A stretch of 64,000 bases of DNA from Bacteroidaceae bacterium (GCA_017940565.1 JAGAYH010000036.1:1-64000), one strand, 5' to 3'; counted from the stretch's first letter, positions 49,320 through 58,084 are shown. Program-made: numbers and translations. Notes: a model not told the origin generated them from the sequence alone.

Positions 49320-50420
49320 TCAGGGACGTGTGCCCTTGAGCGTGACAACCGTGTACTCGCTCTTGCTTCCGATGCGGAACTTGCCGCCCCAGAGACCGAT
49401 GCCTTCACTCACGTAATAGTGGGTGCGGCCCAGGCGGTGGTAGCCGTGAGAACACTCATAGATGACGTCGGTGATGATATTGATGGGAAAGACCTGGCCG
49501 CGGTGGGTGTGGCCAGAGAGCTGGAAGTCCACACCGGCACGTTCGCTCTCTTTCAGATGATAGGGCTGGTGGTCGAGCAGTATGATGGGATGGCGCAAAT
49601 CCAGATTGCTCAGTATTTTCGCCGTTGGCTTGCGATGGTTGTTGGTGCGGTCGTCGCGTCCGGCCACGTAGAAGGCACTGTCAACGAGCACGACCTCGTC
49701 GCGCAGCAGCCGTATGCCGGCCTGATGGAAGAAGTCGCCGCTCTGTCCCGTGCCCGCCAGATGGTCATGGTTGCCGAAGCAGGCATATACACCCAACGGT
49801 GCTTTCAGCCGCCGCAGTTCCTCCTGCATGGCCTGCCTCAGCACGGGGCGCACGGAGTTGTCGATGATGTCACCGGCAATGACCACTGCATCGGGTTTTT
49901 CTTTATTTATCAAATCCACCCAACGGGCCAGTTCCTTGCGTCCGATAGTGTAGCCCAGGTGCAAGTCTGACAGGGCTACCAGACGATAGTCGCGCAGCAA
50001 TGGTTTTCCGGTTTCCACGGTCAGTTCCGTGCACACTTTGTGGTGGTAGCGCCAGTTGCCATAGGCGAAAACCAACAGCAACACAGCGGCCACGCCAATG
50101 ACGCCGCCCCAATGGTGCACAAACCAAGGGCGAACCGCCGGCACCACGGCACGCACCACATCGATGACCACAAAAGCCAACACCATGTAGAGCAAGATGA
50201 AGAGCCAGGCGGTCGAAATGTAATAGATGCTGCCGATAAGCGTTTCCGACAAATGGTTGCGGCCGAAAATGGAGGCTACCATCAGAAACACCATACCTAT
50301 GCACACCGCTATGACCGTTGCCCGCCAACCTTGGCTCAGAGGCAACATCTGCCAGAGATGCCAGCCTATGTAAGCCATCAGCGCAAGGACTATAAGAAGA
50401 GGGATAAGAAGTCGTATCAT
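49320..50420 (-). CDS. Membrane-anchored metallophosphoesterase (YkuE/YaeI-like)
   Basis: 366 residues from MIRLLIPLLIVLALMAYIGW. Four N-terminal helices (to about residue 125) precede a calcineurin-type domain: LVALSDLHLGYTIGR (D-x-H), VVIAGDIIDNS (GD), ACFGNHDHLAGTG (GNHD/E), ILLDHQPYHL and LSGHTHRGQVFP (GHxH). Similar enzymes hydrolyse UDP-diacylglucosamine or other phosphodiesters at the membrane. Substrate not determined. Confidence 0.88.
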   Translation of the reverse strand: MIRLLIPLLIVLALMAYIGWHLWQMLPLSQGWRATVIAVCIGMVFLMVASIFGRNHLSETLIGSIYYISTAWLFILLYMVLAFVVIDVVRAVVPAVRPWFVHHWGGVIGVAAVLLLVFAYGNWRYHHKVCTELTVETGKPLLRDYRLVALSDLHLGYTIGRKELARWVDLINKEKPDAVVIAGDIIDNSVRPVLRQAMQEELRRLKAPLGVYACFGNHDHLAGTGQSGDFFHQAGIRLLRDEVVLVDSAFYVAGRDDRTNNHRKPTAKILSNLDLRHPIILLDHQPYHLKESERAGVDFQLSGHTHRGQVFPINIITDVIYECSHGYHRLGRTHYYVSEGIGLWGGKFRIGSKSEYTVVTLKGTRP

Positions 50421-50438
50421 TGTTTTTGTTTTAGGCTG

Positions 50439-50446
50439 CAAAAGTA
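50439..50446 (-). promoter_or_regulatory. -7 box TACTTTTG for the metallophosphoesterase
   Basis: TACTTTTG on the minus strand, 18 nt upstream of the ATG at 50420, which supports that start over one seven codons upstream. Confidence 0.55.
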
Positions 50447-50522
50447 CATATTATTAGAATAACCCGGCCCGCTTTTTTGAAAAAATCGCCGTTCCGGTAT
50501 TATTCAACTCTCAATTAAGTAG

Positions 50523-50530
50523 TACCTTTG
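50523..50530 (+). promoter_or_regulatory. -7 box TACCTTTG immediately before the TrmH-family gene
   Basis: TACCTTTG ends 8 nt before the ATG at 50539. If used, transcription starts within a few bases of the start codon. Confidence 0.5.
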
Positions 50531-50538
50531 CATCTGTG

Positions 50539-51075
50539 ATGCGAAAACTGAAAGTTACCGAAATGGGCCGGCTTACGGTCGAGCAGTTCAAACAGGCAAA
50601 AAAACTGCCGTTCGTGCTTGTGCTCGACAACATCCGCAGTGTCTATAACGTAGGCAGCATGCTGCGCACGGCCGATGCCTTCCGCGTGACCCACGTCTGC
50701 CTGTGCGGCATTACAGCCGTTCCCCCTTCAGCCGAAATCCACAAAACCGCCCTCGGAGCCGAAGACAGCGTAGACTGGACTTACTATAAAACTACAGCCG
50801 AAGCTCTCAAACAACTAAAATCGGCCAATTACACCCTCTTGGCCGTGGAACAGATAGCCGAAAGCATTCCCCTTAACCGTTGGAAAGCTGAGAAAAACCA
50901 AAAATACGCCCTTGTAGTCGGTAATGAAGTGAAAGGTGTGGAACAGGAGGCCGTGGACCTCTGCGACTATGCTCTTGAAATACCGCAATACGGCACCAAA
51001 CACTCGCTCAACGTAGCCAACAGCGCCTCTATCGTATTGTGGGAATGTTTCCGACAACTCCAGAATTTTGAATAA
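50539..51075 (+). CDS. TrmH/SpoU-family RNA 2'-O-methyltransferase
   Basis: 178 residues (ATG 50539; a GTG one codon upstream is possible). SPOUT knot motifs: LVLDNIRSVYNVGSMLRTAD (motif 1, about residues 28-47), ALVVGNEVKGVEQEAVDLC (motif 2) and LEIPQYGTKHSLNVANSASI (motif 3 with the SAM-binding SLNVANA-type loop). It methylates ribose in tRNA or rRNA; short single-domain members are usually tRNA enzymes. Followed by a 712-nt intergenic region. Confidence 0.9.
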   Translation: MRKLKVTEMGRLTVEQFKQAKKLPFVLVLDNIRSVYNVGSMLRTADAFRVTHVCLCGITAVPPSAEIHKTALGAEDSVDWTYYKTTAEALKQLKSANYTLLAVEQIAESIPLNRWKAEKNQKYALVVGNEVKGVEQEAVDLCDYALEIPQYGTKHSLNVANSASIVLWECFRQLQNFE

Positions 51076-51083
51076 AAACGACC

Positions 51084-51397
51084 GGTGGATAATTGGTGGA
51101 AAAAGCCAAAAATTCCGGTTGAAAATGCCGTGGAAAAACAACCTTCTGCCACCTCCGAAAACAAACCGGAACTTTTCCACCGGACACACCCTTTTTCACA
51201 CCCTACATCCACGCTCCATTAACAACAATCCACCATCGAAAATACACGATATTTTTTTTATAATCAATAACTCATAAAAACTTTTCCACCATTTCCACCG
51301 ACAAGCAAAAAGCAAAAGTAATATTTACATTATAAAAGAATATCTATCTAAAATAATCTCTTTAAATACTATTCCCTGGAAAGAATGCGGTGGATAA
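51084..51397. other. Candidate replication origin: cluster of DnaA-box-like nonamers
   Basis: Boxes GGTGGATAA (51084, 51389), GGTGGAAAA (51095), CGTGGAAAA (51129), TTTTCCACC (51173, 51282), TTTTTCACA (51192) and ATTTCCACC (51291), plus AATCCACC near 51228. In common orientation most read TTWTCCACC, one or two bases from the DnaA box TTATCCACA. They occur on both strands around long A+T tracts (51240-51280 and 51315-51370) that could serve as an unwinding element. No gene overlaps. Confidence 0.5.
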
Positions 51398-51495
51398 TGC
51401 CAATTGTCGGAAAAGGGAATGTTCCGTTTGTAAACCTAAATCTTTCTTTTCTGTAATACCTCATCAAGTTTTCGAGGCATAAGATGCGAAAAAAC

Positions 51496-51664
51496 TTGAC
51501 AAACGATGGTTAGAGGTCATTTTTCGGCTTGCAAAGACGGCGTCTCGAAAATTTGAAACGCCGTTTCGGATTAAAGAAACGCCGCCTTGTTTTCAGGTAT
51601 TCCAATATGCAATGATTATGAATAAGTTATATAACCATCAGAAACTTTCAAAAAAATTTTGACA
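51496..51664. repeat. 163-nt-spaced TTGACA element, copy 3
   Basis: TTGACA at 51496 and 51659, exactly 163 nt apart, with lattice units at +37, +58 and +79. The right half has diverged from copies 1 and 2 in sequence but not in length. Confidence 0.8.
51533..51595. repeat. 21-nt-lattice array, 3 units (inside element copy 3)
   Basis: 15-mers at 51533, 51554 and 51575 (AAAGACGGCGTCTCG, TGAAACGCCGTTTCG, AGAAACGCCGCCTTG). Units one and two pair. Confidence 0.85.
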
Positions 51665-51754
51665 ACCTGCTTCTTCGATAGAGTTATGCCGCATTGTGGC
51701 CATGAAAGGGAATTTTACTGCATTTTAAGTATTGCAAAGATGAGAATATCGGCG

Positions 51755-51780
51755 TAACTTTGCACGACCAAAGTCGTGCA
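51755..51780 (+). promoter_or_regulatory. feoAB promoter with overlapping palindrome (operator-like)
   Basis: TAACTTTG (51755-51762) has a TTG 20 nt upstream (51732-51734). An 8-bp perfect inverted repeat TGCACGAC-CAAA-GTCGTGCA (51761-51780) overlaps the last two bases of the -7 box and covers the expected start of transcription. A repressor bound here would block the iron-uptake gene. Confidence 0.6.
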
Positions 51781-51787
51781 GGTAGGG

Positions 51788-54382
51788 ATGAAACTATCAG
51801 AACTGAAAACAGGCGAGCGTGCGGTCATCGTAAAGGTGGCCGGTCACGGCGGTTTCCGCAAGCGTATTGTTGAAATGGGTTTTGTGAAGGGTAAGACGGT
51901 GGAGTCGTTGATTAATGCGCCGCTGCAGGACCCTGTGAAATATCGTGTGATGGGCTATGAAGTGTCGCTGCGCCGCGACGAAGCCGCGATGATAGAGATA
52001 GCACCCTATAGCTTGCAGAAGGAAACGTCGACAAAAGTCATGGAGAACGAACCTCTCGTGGAAATGGAGGAAGTGGAGCGCAATGTGCATGAAGCTTATC
52101 TGCGTCAGCGCCGCACGATCAACGTGGCTCTTGTTGGAAATCCTAACTGCGGTAAAACGTCATTATTCAACTACGCCAGCGGTGCCCATGCCCGTGTGGG
52201 TAACTACAGCGGGGTGACGGTGGACGCCAGTGAGGCTCATGCCCACTTTGAAGGCTACGACTTCAACCTTATTGACCTGCCAGGCACGTATTCGCTTTCG
52301 GCTTACAGTCCGGAAGAACTCTATGTACGGCGCCATATTATTGACAGCACCCCCGACATTATCATCAATGTCATTGACGCCCATAATCTGGAGCGTAATC
52401 TGTATCTGACCACGCAGCTTATCGACATGAACCAGCGCATGGTGTGTGCCCTTAACATGTATGATGAGTTTGAACAGCGTGGCGACCATCTTGACATCGA
52501 TTGTCTGAGCACACTGTTCGGCGTGCCCATGGTGCCCACGTCGTTTAAGTCGGGCAGAGGCGTGGATCTGCTGTTCCATATTATAATTAACATGTACGAA
52601 GGTGTCGACTACGTGGATGCAGAAGGGCGCATCAATCCCGAGGTGGCCCGCGAGATACGCGAGTGGCACGACACCTATGCTAAAAAGAAGGAACCGGCGG
52701 TGCCTGCCTGTCCGCATTGTGGCAAGAACACGTGCAAGGGATGTCCGGCACAGCCCATAGAGGACGGCCATTTGGAAGACTTTGCCTCGGGCGACCGGCC
52801 GGTGAAGAACTATTACCGCCACATCCACATCAATCACGGACAATACGTGGAAGCCGGCATAGATTTGGTAAAAGCTGTGCTTCAGCATGACGAGAAGATT
52901 CGCCACCGCTACTCTACCCGCTATCTGGCCATCAAACTGCTGGAAAACGACAGTGAAGTGAATCGTGTGGTGGACACTTTTGAGCATGCTGCCAAAATAA
53001 AAGCTGCCGTCCACACAGCGCAACAACAGATAGAGCGCGACACTCATGAAGACTCGGAAACGGCTGTGATGAACGCCAAGTACGGTTTCATTCACGGTGC
53101 TCTCCGTGAAGCCGAATTTCAGGAAGGCAACAAGAAAGACACGTACCGTATGACGCATTTCATCGATGATGTGCTTTCCAATAAATATGTAGGCTTCCCC
53201 ATCTTTTTCCTGATACTTTTTCTCATGTTCGAGATCACCTTTGTGCTGGGCCAGTATCCTATGGACTGGATTGATGCCGGTGTGGCTTGGCTTGGCCAGT
53301 GGATAGGGCACACCATGCCCGAAGGTGTGGTGAAGGCTATGCTCATTGACGGTGTTATCGGCGGTGTGGGCAGTGTCATCATATTCCTTCCCCAAATACT
53401 TATTCTCTATCTCTTCATTTCGCTCATGGAAGATTCGGGCTATATGGCCCGTGCAGCCTTTATTATGGACAAACTGATGCACAAGATGGGGCTGCACGGC
53501 AAGTCGTTCATACCGCTCATCATGGGTTTCGGCTGCAACGTGCCTGCCGTTATGGCCACACGCACCATCGAGAGCCGACGCTCGCGCCTGATCACCATGC
53601 TCATCCTGCCTTTCATGAGTTGCTCGGCCCGCCTGCCCATCTACATCATGATAACAGGCACGTTCTTCGCCTTGAAGTACCGCTCGCTGGTCATGATATC
53701 GCTCTATGCCGTGGGCATTGTGGTTTCAGTCATTGTGAGCCGTCTGATGAGCCGTTTCCTCATTCGTGGCGAGGACACGCCTTTCGTGATGGAGTTGCCG
53801 CCCTACCGCTGGCCCACGGCTAAAGCCATCGGCCGCCACACTTGGGAAAAGGGTAAGGAATATCTGAAGAAGATGGGTGGCATCATTCTCGTGGCCAGCA
53901 TTGTGGTATGGGCGCTGGGCTATTTCCCCCACAACGCCTCGCTCTCTAATCAGGAGCAGCAGGAGCAGAGCTACATCGGGCGGCTGGGCCAGACTATAGA
54001 ACCCGTGTTCCGCCCGCAGGGATTCAACTGGAAACTCGACGTAAGCCTCATTGCCGGCGTGGGAGCCAAGGAGATAGTGGCTTCAACCATGGGTGTGATA
54101 TATACGGATGACGACAGTTATGGCGATGACGAAACCTATAGCGACGACGGCGAGAAATATACCCGTCTGCGCACTCAGATGCTGCGCGACGGCATCACGC
54201 CCCTCACGGCCTACTGCTATTTGCTCTTCATCCTGCTCTACTTCCCCTGCCTGGCCACCATCGTCGCCATTAAGAACGAGACCGGTTCGTGGCGTTGGGC
54301 CATGTTCACCGCCGCCTACACTACGCTGGTGGCCTGGGTAGTCTCGGCGCTTGTCTATCAAGTGGGACAACTGTTCATTTAA
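51788..54382 (+). CDS. feoAB: Ferrous iron transporter, FeoA-FeoB fusion
   Basis: 864 residues from the ATG at 51788 (a GTG four codons upstream lies in the palindrome). Residues 1-80 are a FeoA SH3-like domain (MKLSELKTGERAVIVKV). The FeoB G domain has VALVGNPNCGKTSLFNYASG (G1, about residue 117), NYSGVTVDAS and LIDLPGTYSLSAYS (G3). A cysteine cluster CPHCGKNTCKGC (about residues 309-320) is inserted before the membrane part. The permease has Gate motifs such as FIPLIMGFGCNVPAVMATRT and LPFMSCSARLPIY. It imports Fe(II) across the inner membrane. Confidence 0.95.
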   Translation: MKLSELKTGERAVIVKVAGHGGFRKRIVEMGFVKGKTVESLINAPLQDPVKYRVMGYEVSLRRDEAAMIEIAPYSLQKETSTKVMENEPLVEMEEVERNVHEAYLRQRRTINVALVGNPNCGKTSLFNYASGAHARVGNYSGVTVDASEAHAHFEGYDFNLIDLPGTYSLSAYSPEELYVRRHIIDSTPDIIINVIDAHNLERNLYLTTQLIDMNQRMVCALNMYDEFEQRGDHLDIDCLSTLFGVPMVPTSFKSGRGVDLLFHIIINMYEGVDYVDAEGRINPEVAREIREWHDTYAKKKEPAVPACPHCGKNTCKGCPAQPIEDGHLEDFASGDRPVKNYYRHIHINHGQYVEAGIDLVKAVLQHDEKIRHRYSTRYLAIKLLENDSEVNRVVDTFEHAAKIKAAVHTAQQQIERDTHEDSETAVMNAKYGFIHGALREAEFQEGNKKDTYRMTHFIDDVLSNKYVGFPIFFLILFLMFEITFVLGQYPMDWIDAGVAWLGQWIGHTMPEGVVKAMLIDGVIGGVGSVIIFLPQILILYLFISLMEDSGYMARAAFIMDKLMHKMGLHGKSFIPLIMGFGCNVPAVMATRTIESRRSRLITMLILPFMSCSARLPIYIMITGTFFALKYRSLVMISLYAVGIVVSVIVSRLMSRFLIRGEDTPFVMELPPYRWPTAKAIGRHTWEKGKEYLKKMGGIILVASIVVWALGYFPHNASLSNQEQQEQSYIGRLGQTIEPVFRPQGFNWKLDVSLIAGVGAKEIVASTMGVIYTDDDSYGDDETYSDDGEKYTRLRTQMLRDGITPLTAYCYLLFILLYFPCLATIVAIKNETGSWRWAMFTAAYTTLVAWVVSALVYQVGQLFI

Positions 54383-54388
54383 TCCAGT

Positions 54389-54595
54389 ATGAAGAAACAA
54401 AGAAACAAGCACCGCCGTCAGGTGCGTATGGCCATTACTGTGGAAGACTACATCAAAGCCGCCAAGCGCGGCCAGCGCGAGGCCGAGATGGAGCAGCTGG
54501 GGCCAGGATTCCACAGCAGCGACCGCACCCACCGCAGCCGGAAGACTTATACTCGCAAACAGAAGCACCGCCACCGCGACGAAGAACGCTGGTAG
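54389..54595 (+). CDS. Small basic protein after feoAB
   Basis: 68 residues, rich in Arg, Lys and His (MKKQRNKHRRQVRMAITVED, HRSRKTYTRKQKHRHRDEER). ATG 7 nt after the feoAB stop, so cotranscribed. The segment VRMAITVEDYIKAAKRGQRE looks like a conserved helix; no domain is recognised. It might bind nucleic acid or iron-system RNA, but function is unknown. Confidence 0.6.
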   Translation: MKKQRNKHRRQVRMAITVEDYIKAAKRGQREAEMEQLGPGFHSSDRTHRSRKTYTRKQKHRHRDEERW

Positions 54596-54652
54596 GCGGT
54601 TTTCTTTTTTCTGTTCCGTCCCTGCACCAAGCCGGCCACCTACCCTGTGAAA

Positions 54653-54715
54653 CGAAATCCGCTTTGGTCGGCACGAAAACGGACATAGACCGGACGAAAA
54701 CGCATTTAGGCGAAA
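54653..54715. repeat. 21-nt-lattice array, 3 units (upstream of esterase)
   Basis: 15-mers at 54653, 54674 and 54695 (CGAAATCCGCTTTGG, CGAAAACGGACATAG, CGAAAACGCATTTAG). A fourth, degenerate unit may follow. It lies between codirectional genes, 50 nt before a promoter. Confidence 0.8.
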
Positions 54716-54764
54716 AAATGTCAGTTAGTTTTGTAAAAAAAGACGCCAATGTAATTAAAAGTTG

Positions 54765-54772
54765 TATCTTTG
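54765..54772 (+). promoter_or_regulatory. -7 box TATCTTTG for the esterase
   Basis: TATCTTTG lies 22 nt upstream of the ATG at 54795. Confidence 0.55.
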
Positions 54773-54794
54773 TCAAACTAAAACCGGTTCAATC

Positions 54795-55610
54795 ATGAAA
54801 CAGTTCATTTTCATAGTGGCCCTGTTGTTGGCCCTGCCTGCTGCCATGCGGGCTCAGAGAAGTTTTGAGTTGCCCCTGTGGACGGGCGACGAAGTGAAAG
54901 ACGACCGTGCCGACGCTCGTCTGCTGGTGTTCTTGGCCGACGAGCCTACGGGTCAGGCTGTGGTGGCCTGTCCGGGCGGCGGCTACAGGTTCCTTTCAAT
55001 GCAAAACGAAGGCATTTGGTTTGCCCGTCTGTTCAATCCCAACGGCATCTCGCTGATGGTGCTCAAATACCGTCTGCCCAAGCAGCGCCATACGGTGCCG
55101 CTGGAGGACGCCGAGCAGGCCATGCGCATCGTTCGCAGCCATGCCGCCGAATGGGGCGTGGACACGGCTAATGTGGGCATCATGGGCAGCAGTGCCGGCG
55201 GTCATCTGGCCACAACGCTGGCTACGCATTACCATTCGAAAGCCACGCGTCCCGATTTCCAGATATTGCTCTACCCTGTCGTAACCATGGACAAGTCGTT
55301 TACCGACCAGGGTACGCACGACAATCTGATTGGCAAGGATGCATCGCCTGAAATGGAGGAGCTCTACAGCAACGAAAAGCATGTGACTGACGACACGCCG
55401 AGGGCTTTCATCATTTTCAGTTCCAACGACCGCACGGTGCCTTTGAAAAACGGCTTCCTGTATGCCCAAGCGATGGTTGACCACAAGATACCCGTTTCGC
55501 TTCATGTTTACCCCGACGGCTATCACGGCTTCGGCTACAACCCGGACTTCAAAGACGCCGACATCTGGCATAAGGAACTGCTGCGCTGGCTCAAGCGCAA
55601 CGGCAAATAG
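54795..55610 (+). CDS. Exported alpha/beta hydrolase (acetyl-xylan-esterase/BD-FAE-like)
   Basis: 271 residues from MKQFIFIVALLLALPAAMRA, a signal peptide. Oxyanion motif VVACPGGGYRFLS (HGGG-like, GGGY), nucleophile GIMGSSAGGHLATT (Ser about residue 135), FSSNDRTVPLKNG (Asp) and YPDGYHGFGYN (His). This is the group of Bacteroidetes carbohydrate acetyl esterases. It probably removes acetyl groups from glycans in the periplasm and is followed by a convergent GH92 gene. Confidence 0.85.
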   Translation: MKQFIFIVALLLALPAAMRAQRSFELPLWTGDEVKDDRADARLLVFLADEPTGQAVVACPGGGYRFLSMQNEGIWFARLFNPNGISLMVLKYRLPKQRHTVPLEDAEQAMRIVRSHAAEWGVDTANVGIMGSSAGGHLATTLATHYHSKATRPDFQILLYPVVTMDKSFTDQGTHDNLIGKDASPEMEELYSNEKHVTDDTPRAFIIFSSNDRTVPLKNGFLYAQAMVDHKIPVSLHVYPDGYHGFGYNPDFKDADIWHKELLRWLKRNGK

Positions 55611-55642
55611 TTTCCGCCCCCTACCCTACGGCTATAAAAGAA

Positions 55643-55705
55643 CGAAGCGGCGCCGCAAAATTTTGAGGCGCCGCGTCGGCGTGCAGAAGTCCCACTTCGT
55701 TTTTT
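55643..55705. repeat. 21-nt-lattice array, 3 units (convergent gene ends)
   Basis: 15-mers at 55643, 55664 and 55685 (CGAAGCGGCGCCGCA, TGAGGCGCCGCGTCG, AGAAGTCCCACTTCG), with a stem at 55647-55674, between the esterase and the second GH92 gene. Confidence 0.85.
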
Positions 55706-55714
55706 AAGAAAACA

Positions 55715-57994
55715 TCAGTCGGCGTTGCTGAAAGAATAGGGTGCGCTTTTAGGAGCCGTTCCCCTCCGGATATTGGGTTGGTCGCTCATGTCGAAGCGCA
55801 GGTTCAGGCCGTGCTGCAGGTCGCTGCGGCGTATGTAGTTCTTGTCGTAATTCTTGCCGTTGAGTTTGATGCTGTTGACGTAGCGGTAGCGGCCGCTTTG
55901 GCCTTTGGCCTCGATGTTGACATGCTTGCCGCCGGGCAGATGGATGCGCACGTTGTCAAAGTAAGGCGCGCCGAGTGCATACTCACCCGAGGCGGGGCAC
56001 ACGGGGTAGAAGCCCAGGGCAGAAAAGACATACCATGCCGAAGTCTGGCCATTGTCCTCGTCACCGCAATAGCCGTCGGGTGTGGCGCGGTAGAGACGGT
56101 CCATCACCTCGCGCACCCAGTACTGGGTCTTCCAGGGTTGGCCGCTCCAGTTGTAGAGATAGATGATGTGTTGGGCCGGCTGGTTTCCGTGGGCGTACTG
56201 CCCGAAGTTCATCACCTGCATCTCGCGTATTTCGTGAATGACGGCGCGGTAGTAACTCTCGTCAAAGTCGGGCGATTGCACGAAGAGCGAGTCGAGCATG
56301 CGGTTGAAGACATCGCGGCCGCCCATGAGCCGGATAAGGCCTTCTGGGTCGTGGAAGACTGACCAGCTGTAGTGCCATCCGTTGCCTTCGGTGAACACGT
56401 CGCCCCACTTGAGCGGGTTGTACGGCGTCTGGAACGAACCGTCTTGCCGGCGTCCGCGCATCAGGCCGGTCTCCCTGTCGAACAGGTGACGGTAGTTCAT
56501 GGCGTGTTGCCGGTATGGCGCCAGTTCACTCTCGCTGCGGCCCAGGGCACGGCCGAACTGGTAGATGCACCAGTCGTCGTAGGCATATTCCAGCGTGCGG
56601 GCCGCGCTCTCGTTGATGCCCGCGTCGCAGGGCACGTAGCCGAGGCGGTTGTAGTGGTCAAAGCCCAGGCGTCCGGTCGATTTCACTTGCGGATGCACGG
56701 CGTTGGCACCGTGGATGACGGCCTCCCAAAGCAGATTGGCGTCATAGCCGCGGAGACCGGCCAGGTAGGCATCGGCCACGACAGAGGCGGAATTGTTGCC
56801 CACCATGCAGTTGCGGTGGCCGGGACTGGCCCATTCGGGCAGGAAACCGCTCTCGCGATACATGTTGGCGAACCCTTCCTGAACCTGTGCGCCCATCTCG
56901 GGATAGACCAGGTGGAGCAAGGGGAAGAGAGCGCGGAACACGTCCCACACGCCGAAGTCGGTGTAGAGCCTGCCCTGCTCCACCGTGCCCTTGAAGGGGC
57001 TGTAATGGACCAAGTGGCCCTGTGCGTCTTCTTCAAAGAAACTGCGTGGGAAGAGCAGGGCGCGGTACAGGCAGGAATAGAACGTGCGGGTGTGGTCCAG
57101 ATGGTTGTTGTCCACTTCGATGCGGCCCAGCCAGCGGTTCCACTCGTCGGCTCCGGCCTGCATCACGTCGTCGAAGGTGCGCGAGCCCAGTTCGCGGCTG
57201 AGGTTGACCTCGGCCTGTTCGGCGCTGATGAACGACGAACCGACGCGCACGGTGACTGCTCCGCCCGTCTGGCCGAATCCCACGACGGCAAGGGCGTGGT
57301 TGCCCTCGACGGAGGTCTTGTTGTCTTCCAAAGCGGTGCCGTCGGCCGCGGCCAGATAGGTAAAAGGCCGGTCGAACTGCATGACGAAGTAGTTGCGGAA
57401 GTTCTTGGGCACCCCGCCCGAGTTGCGCGAGGAGTAGCCCACTATTTTCCGTTCTTCAGGAATGATTTTGATGTATGAACCCTTGTCGTAGGCGTCCACC
57501 GTGAGGTATGCCTCGCGCCCTTTCTGGTAAGTGAAACGGAAGAGGGCGCAGCGCATGGTGGGTGTGAGTTCGGCCGTGGCGTTGTAGTCGGCCAGATAGA
57601 CTTTATAGTAATAGGGGCGGGCCTCTTCGCCGAAGTGGGAGAACCAGCTGGCGCGCTTTTCCTCGTCTGCCTGGGGCCGGTCGGCAGTGGGCATGAGGCT
57701 GAAGGCCCCGTAGTCGTTGATCCAGGGGCTGGGCTGGTGGGTCTGTTTCAGGCCGCGCAGCTTGTGGGTGGTGTAGGTGTACATCCAGCCGTCGCCGTTC
57801 TTGCCCGTCTGGGGTGACCAGCTGTTCATGCCCCAGGGCAGGGAGATGTCGGGATAGAGGTTGCCCGTGGAGAGTTCAAAACTCGACAGGGTGCCCACCA
57901 GGGGGTTCACGTAGTCCACCGGGCCGCCCGTGATGCGTGCCGGAGCGTTGATGACTAAACTGAGAAAATACAAAAGGAAAAGTCGTAGTTTCAT
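55715..57994 (-). CDS. GH92 alpha-1,2-mannosidase family enzyme (second copy)
   Basis: 759 residues from MKLRLFLLYFLSLVINAPAR; the frame continues 78 nt upstream through a lattice array, but the signal peptide begins here. GH92 blocks: VDYVNPLVGTLSSFELSTGN, LYPDISLPWGMNSWSPQTG, FGVWDVFRALFPLLH, HGNQPAQHIIYLYNWSGQPW and GYCGDEDNGQTSAWYVFSAL (catalytic acid/base region). Unlike the copy at 12760, this one has the usual DNGQTSAWY motif. Calcium-dependent exo-mannosidase in the periplasm or at the surface. Confidence 0.92.
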   Translation of the reverse strand: MKLRLFLLYFLSLVINAPARITGGPVDYVNPLVGTLSSFELSTGNLYPDISLPWGMNSWSPQTGKNGDGWMYTYTTHKLRGLKQTHQPSPWINDYGAFSLMPTADRPQADEEKRASWFSHFGEEARPYYYKVYLADYNATAELTPTMRCALFRFTYQKGREAYLTVDAYDKGSYIKIIPEERKIVGYSSRNSGGVPKNFRNYFVMQFDRPFTYLAAADGTALEDNKTSVEGNHALAVVGFGQTGGAVTVRVGSSFISAEQAEVNLSRELGSRTFDDVMQAGADEWNRWLGRIEVDNNHLDHTRTFYSCLYRALLFPRSFFEEDAQGHLVHYSPFKGTVEQGRLYTDFGVWDVFRALFPLLHLVYPEMGAQVQEGFANMYRESGFLPEWASPGHRNCMVGNNSASVVADAYLAGLRGYDANLLWEAVIHGANAVHPQVKSTGRLGFDHYNRLGYVPCDAGINESAARTLEYAYDDWCIYQFGRALGRSESELAPYRQHAMNYRHLFDRETGLMRGRRQDGSFQTPYNPLKWGDVFTEGNGWHYSWSVFHDPEGLIRLMGGRDVFNRMLDSLFVQSPDFDESYYRAVIHEIREMQVMNFGQYAHGNQPAQHIIYLYNWSGQPWKTQYWVREVMDRLYRATPDGYCGDEDNGQTSAWYVFSALGFYPVCPASGEYALGAPYFDNVRIHLPGGKHVNIEAKGQSGRYRYVNSIKLNGKNYDKNYIRRSDLQHGLNLRFDMSDQPNIRRGTAPKSAPYSFSNAD

Positions 57995-58004
57995 CTCTGA
58001 AAAA

Positions 58005-58067
58005 ATAAGTCCGATATAGTTTTGTCCAAATCCGATATAGTGTTGTCTAAATCCGATACAGGAGCGT
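58005..58067. repeat. 21-nt-lattice array, 3 units (upstream of GH92, after polA)
   Basis: 15-mers at 58005, 58026 and 58047: ATAAGTCCGATATAG, CCAAATCCGATATAG, CTAAATCCGATACAG. It lies in the 90-nt gap between polA and the GH92 start, both minus strand. Confidence 0.8.
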
Positions 58068-58084
58068 GGCAACGTGCTTCGGCT

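Larger units (their letters stand above)
51076..51787. other. 712-nt intergenic region: candidate replication origin, lattice element, feo promoter
   Basis: From left: nine DnaA-box-like nonamers with AT-rich tracts (51084-51397), then element copy 3 (51496-51664), then the feoAB promoter with a palindrome at 51755-51780. No coding sequence is supported. Confidence 0.7.

Noticed and set aside
52163..53497. 444-codon minus-strand open frame opposite feoAB
   Set aside because: Shadow of FeoB, whose G-domain and gate motifs are clear on the plus strand.
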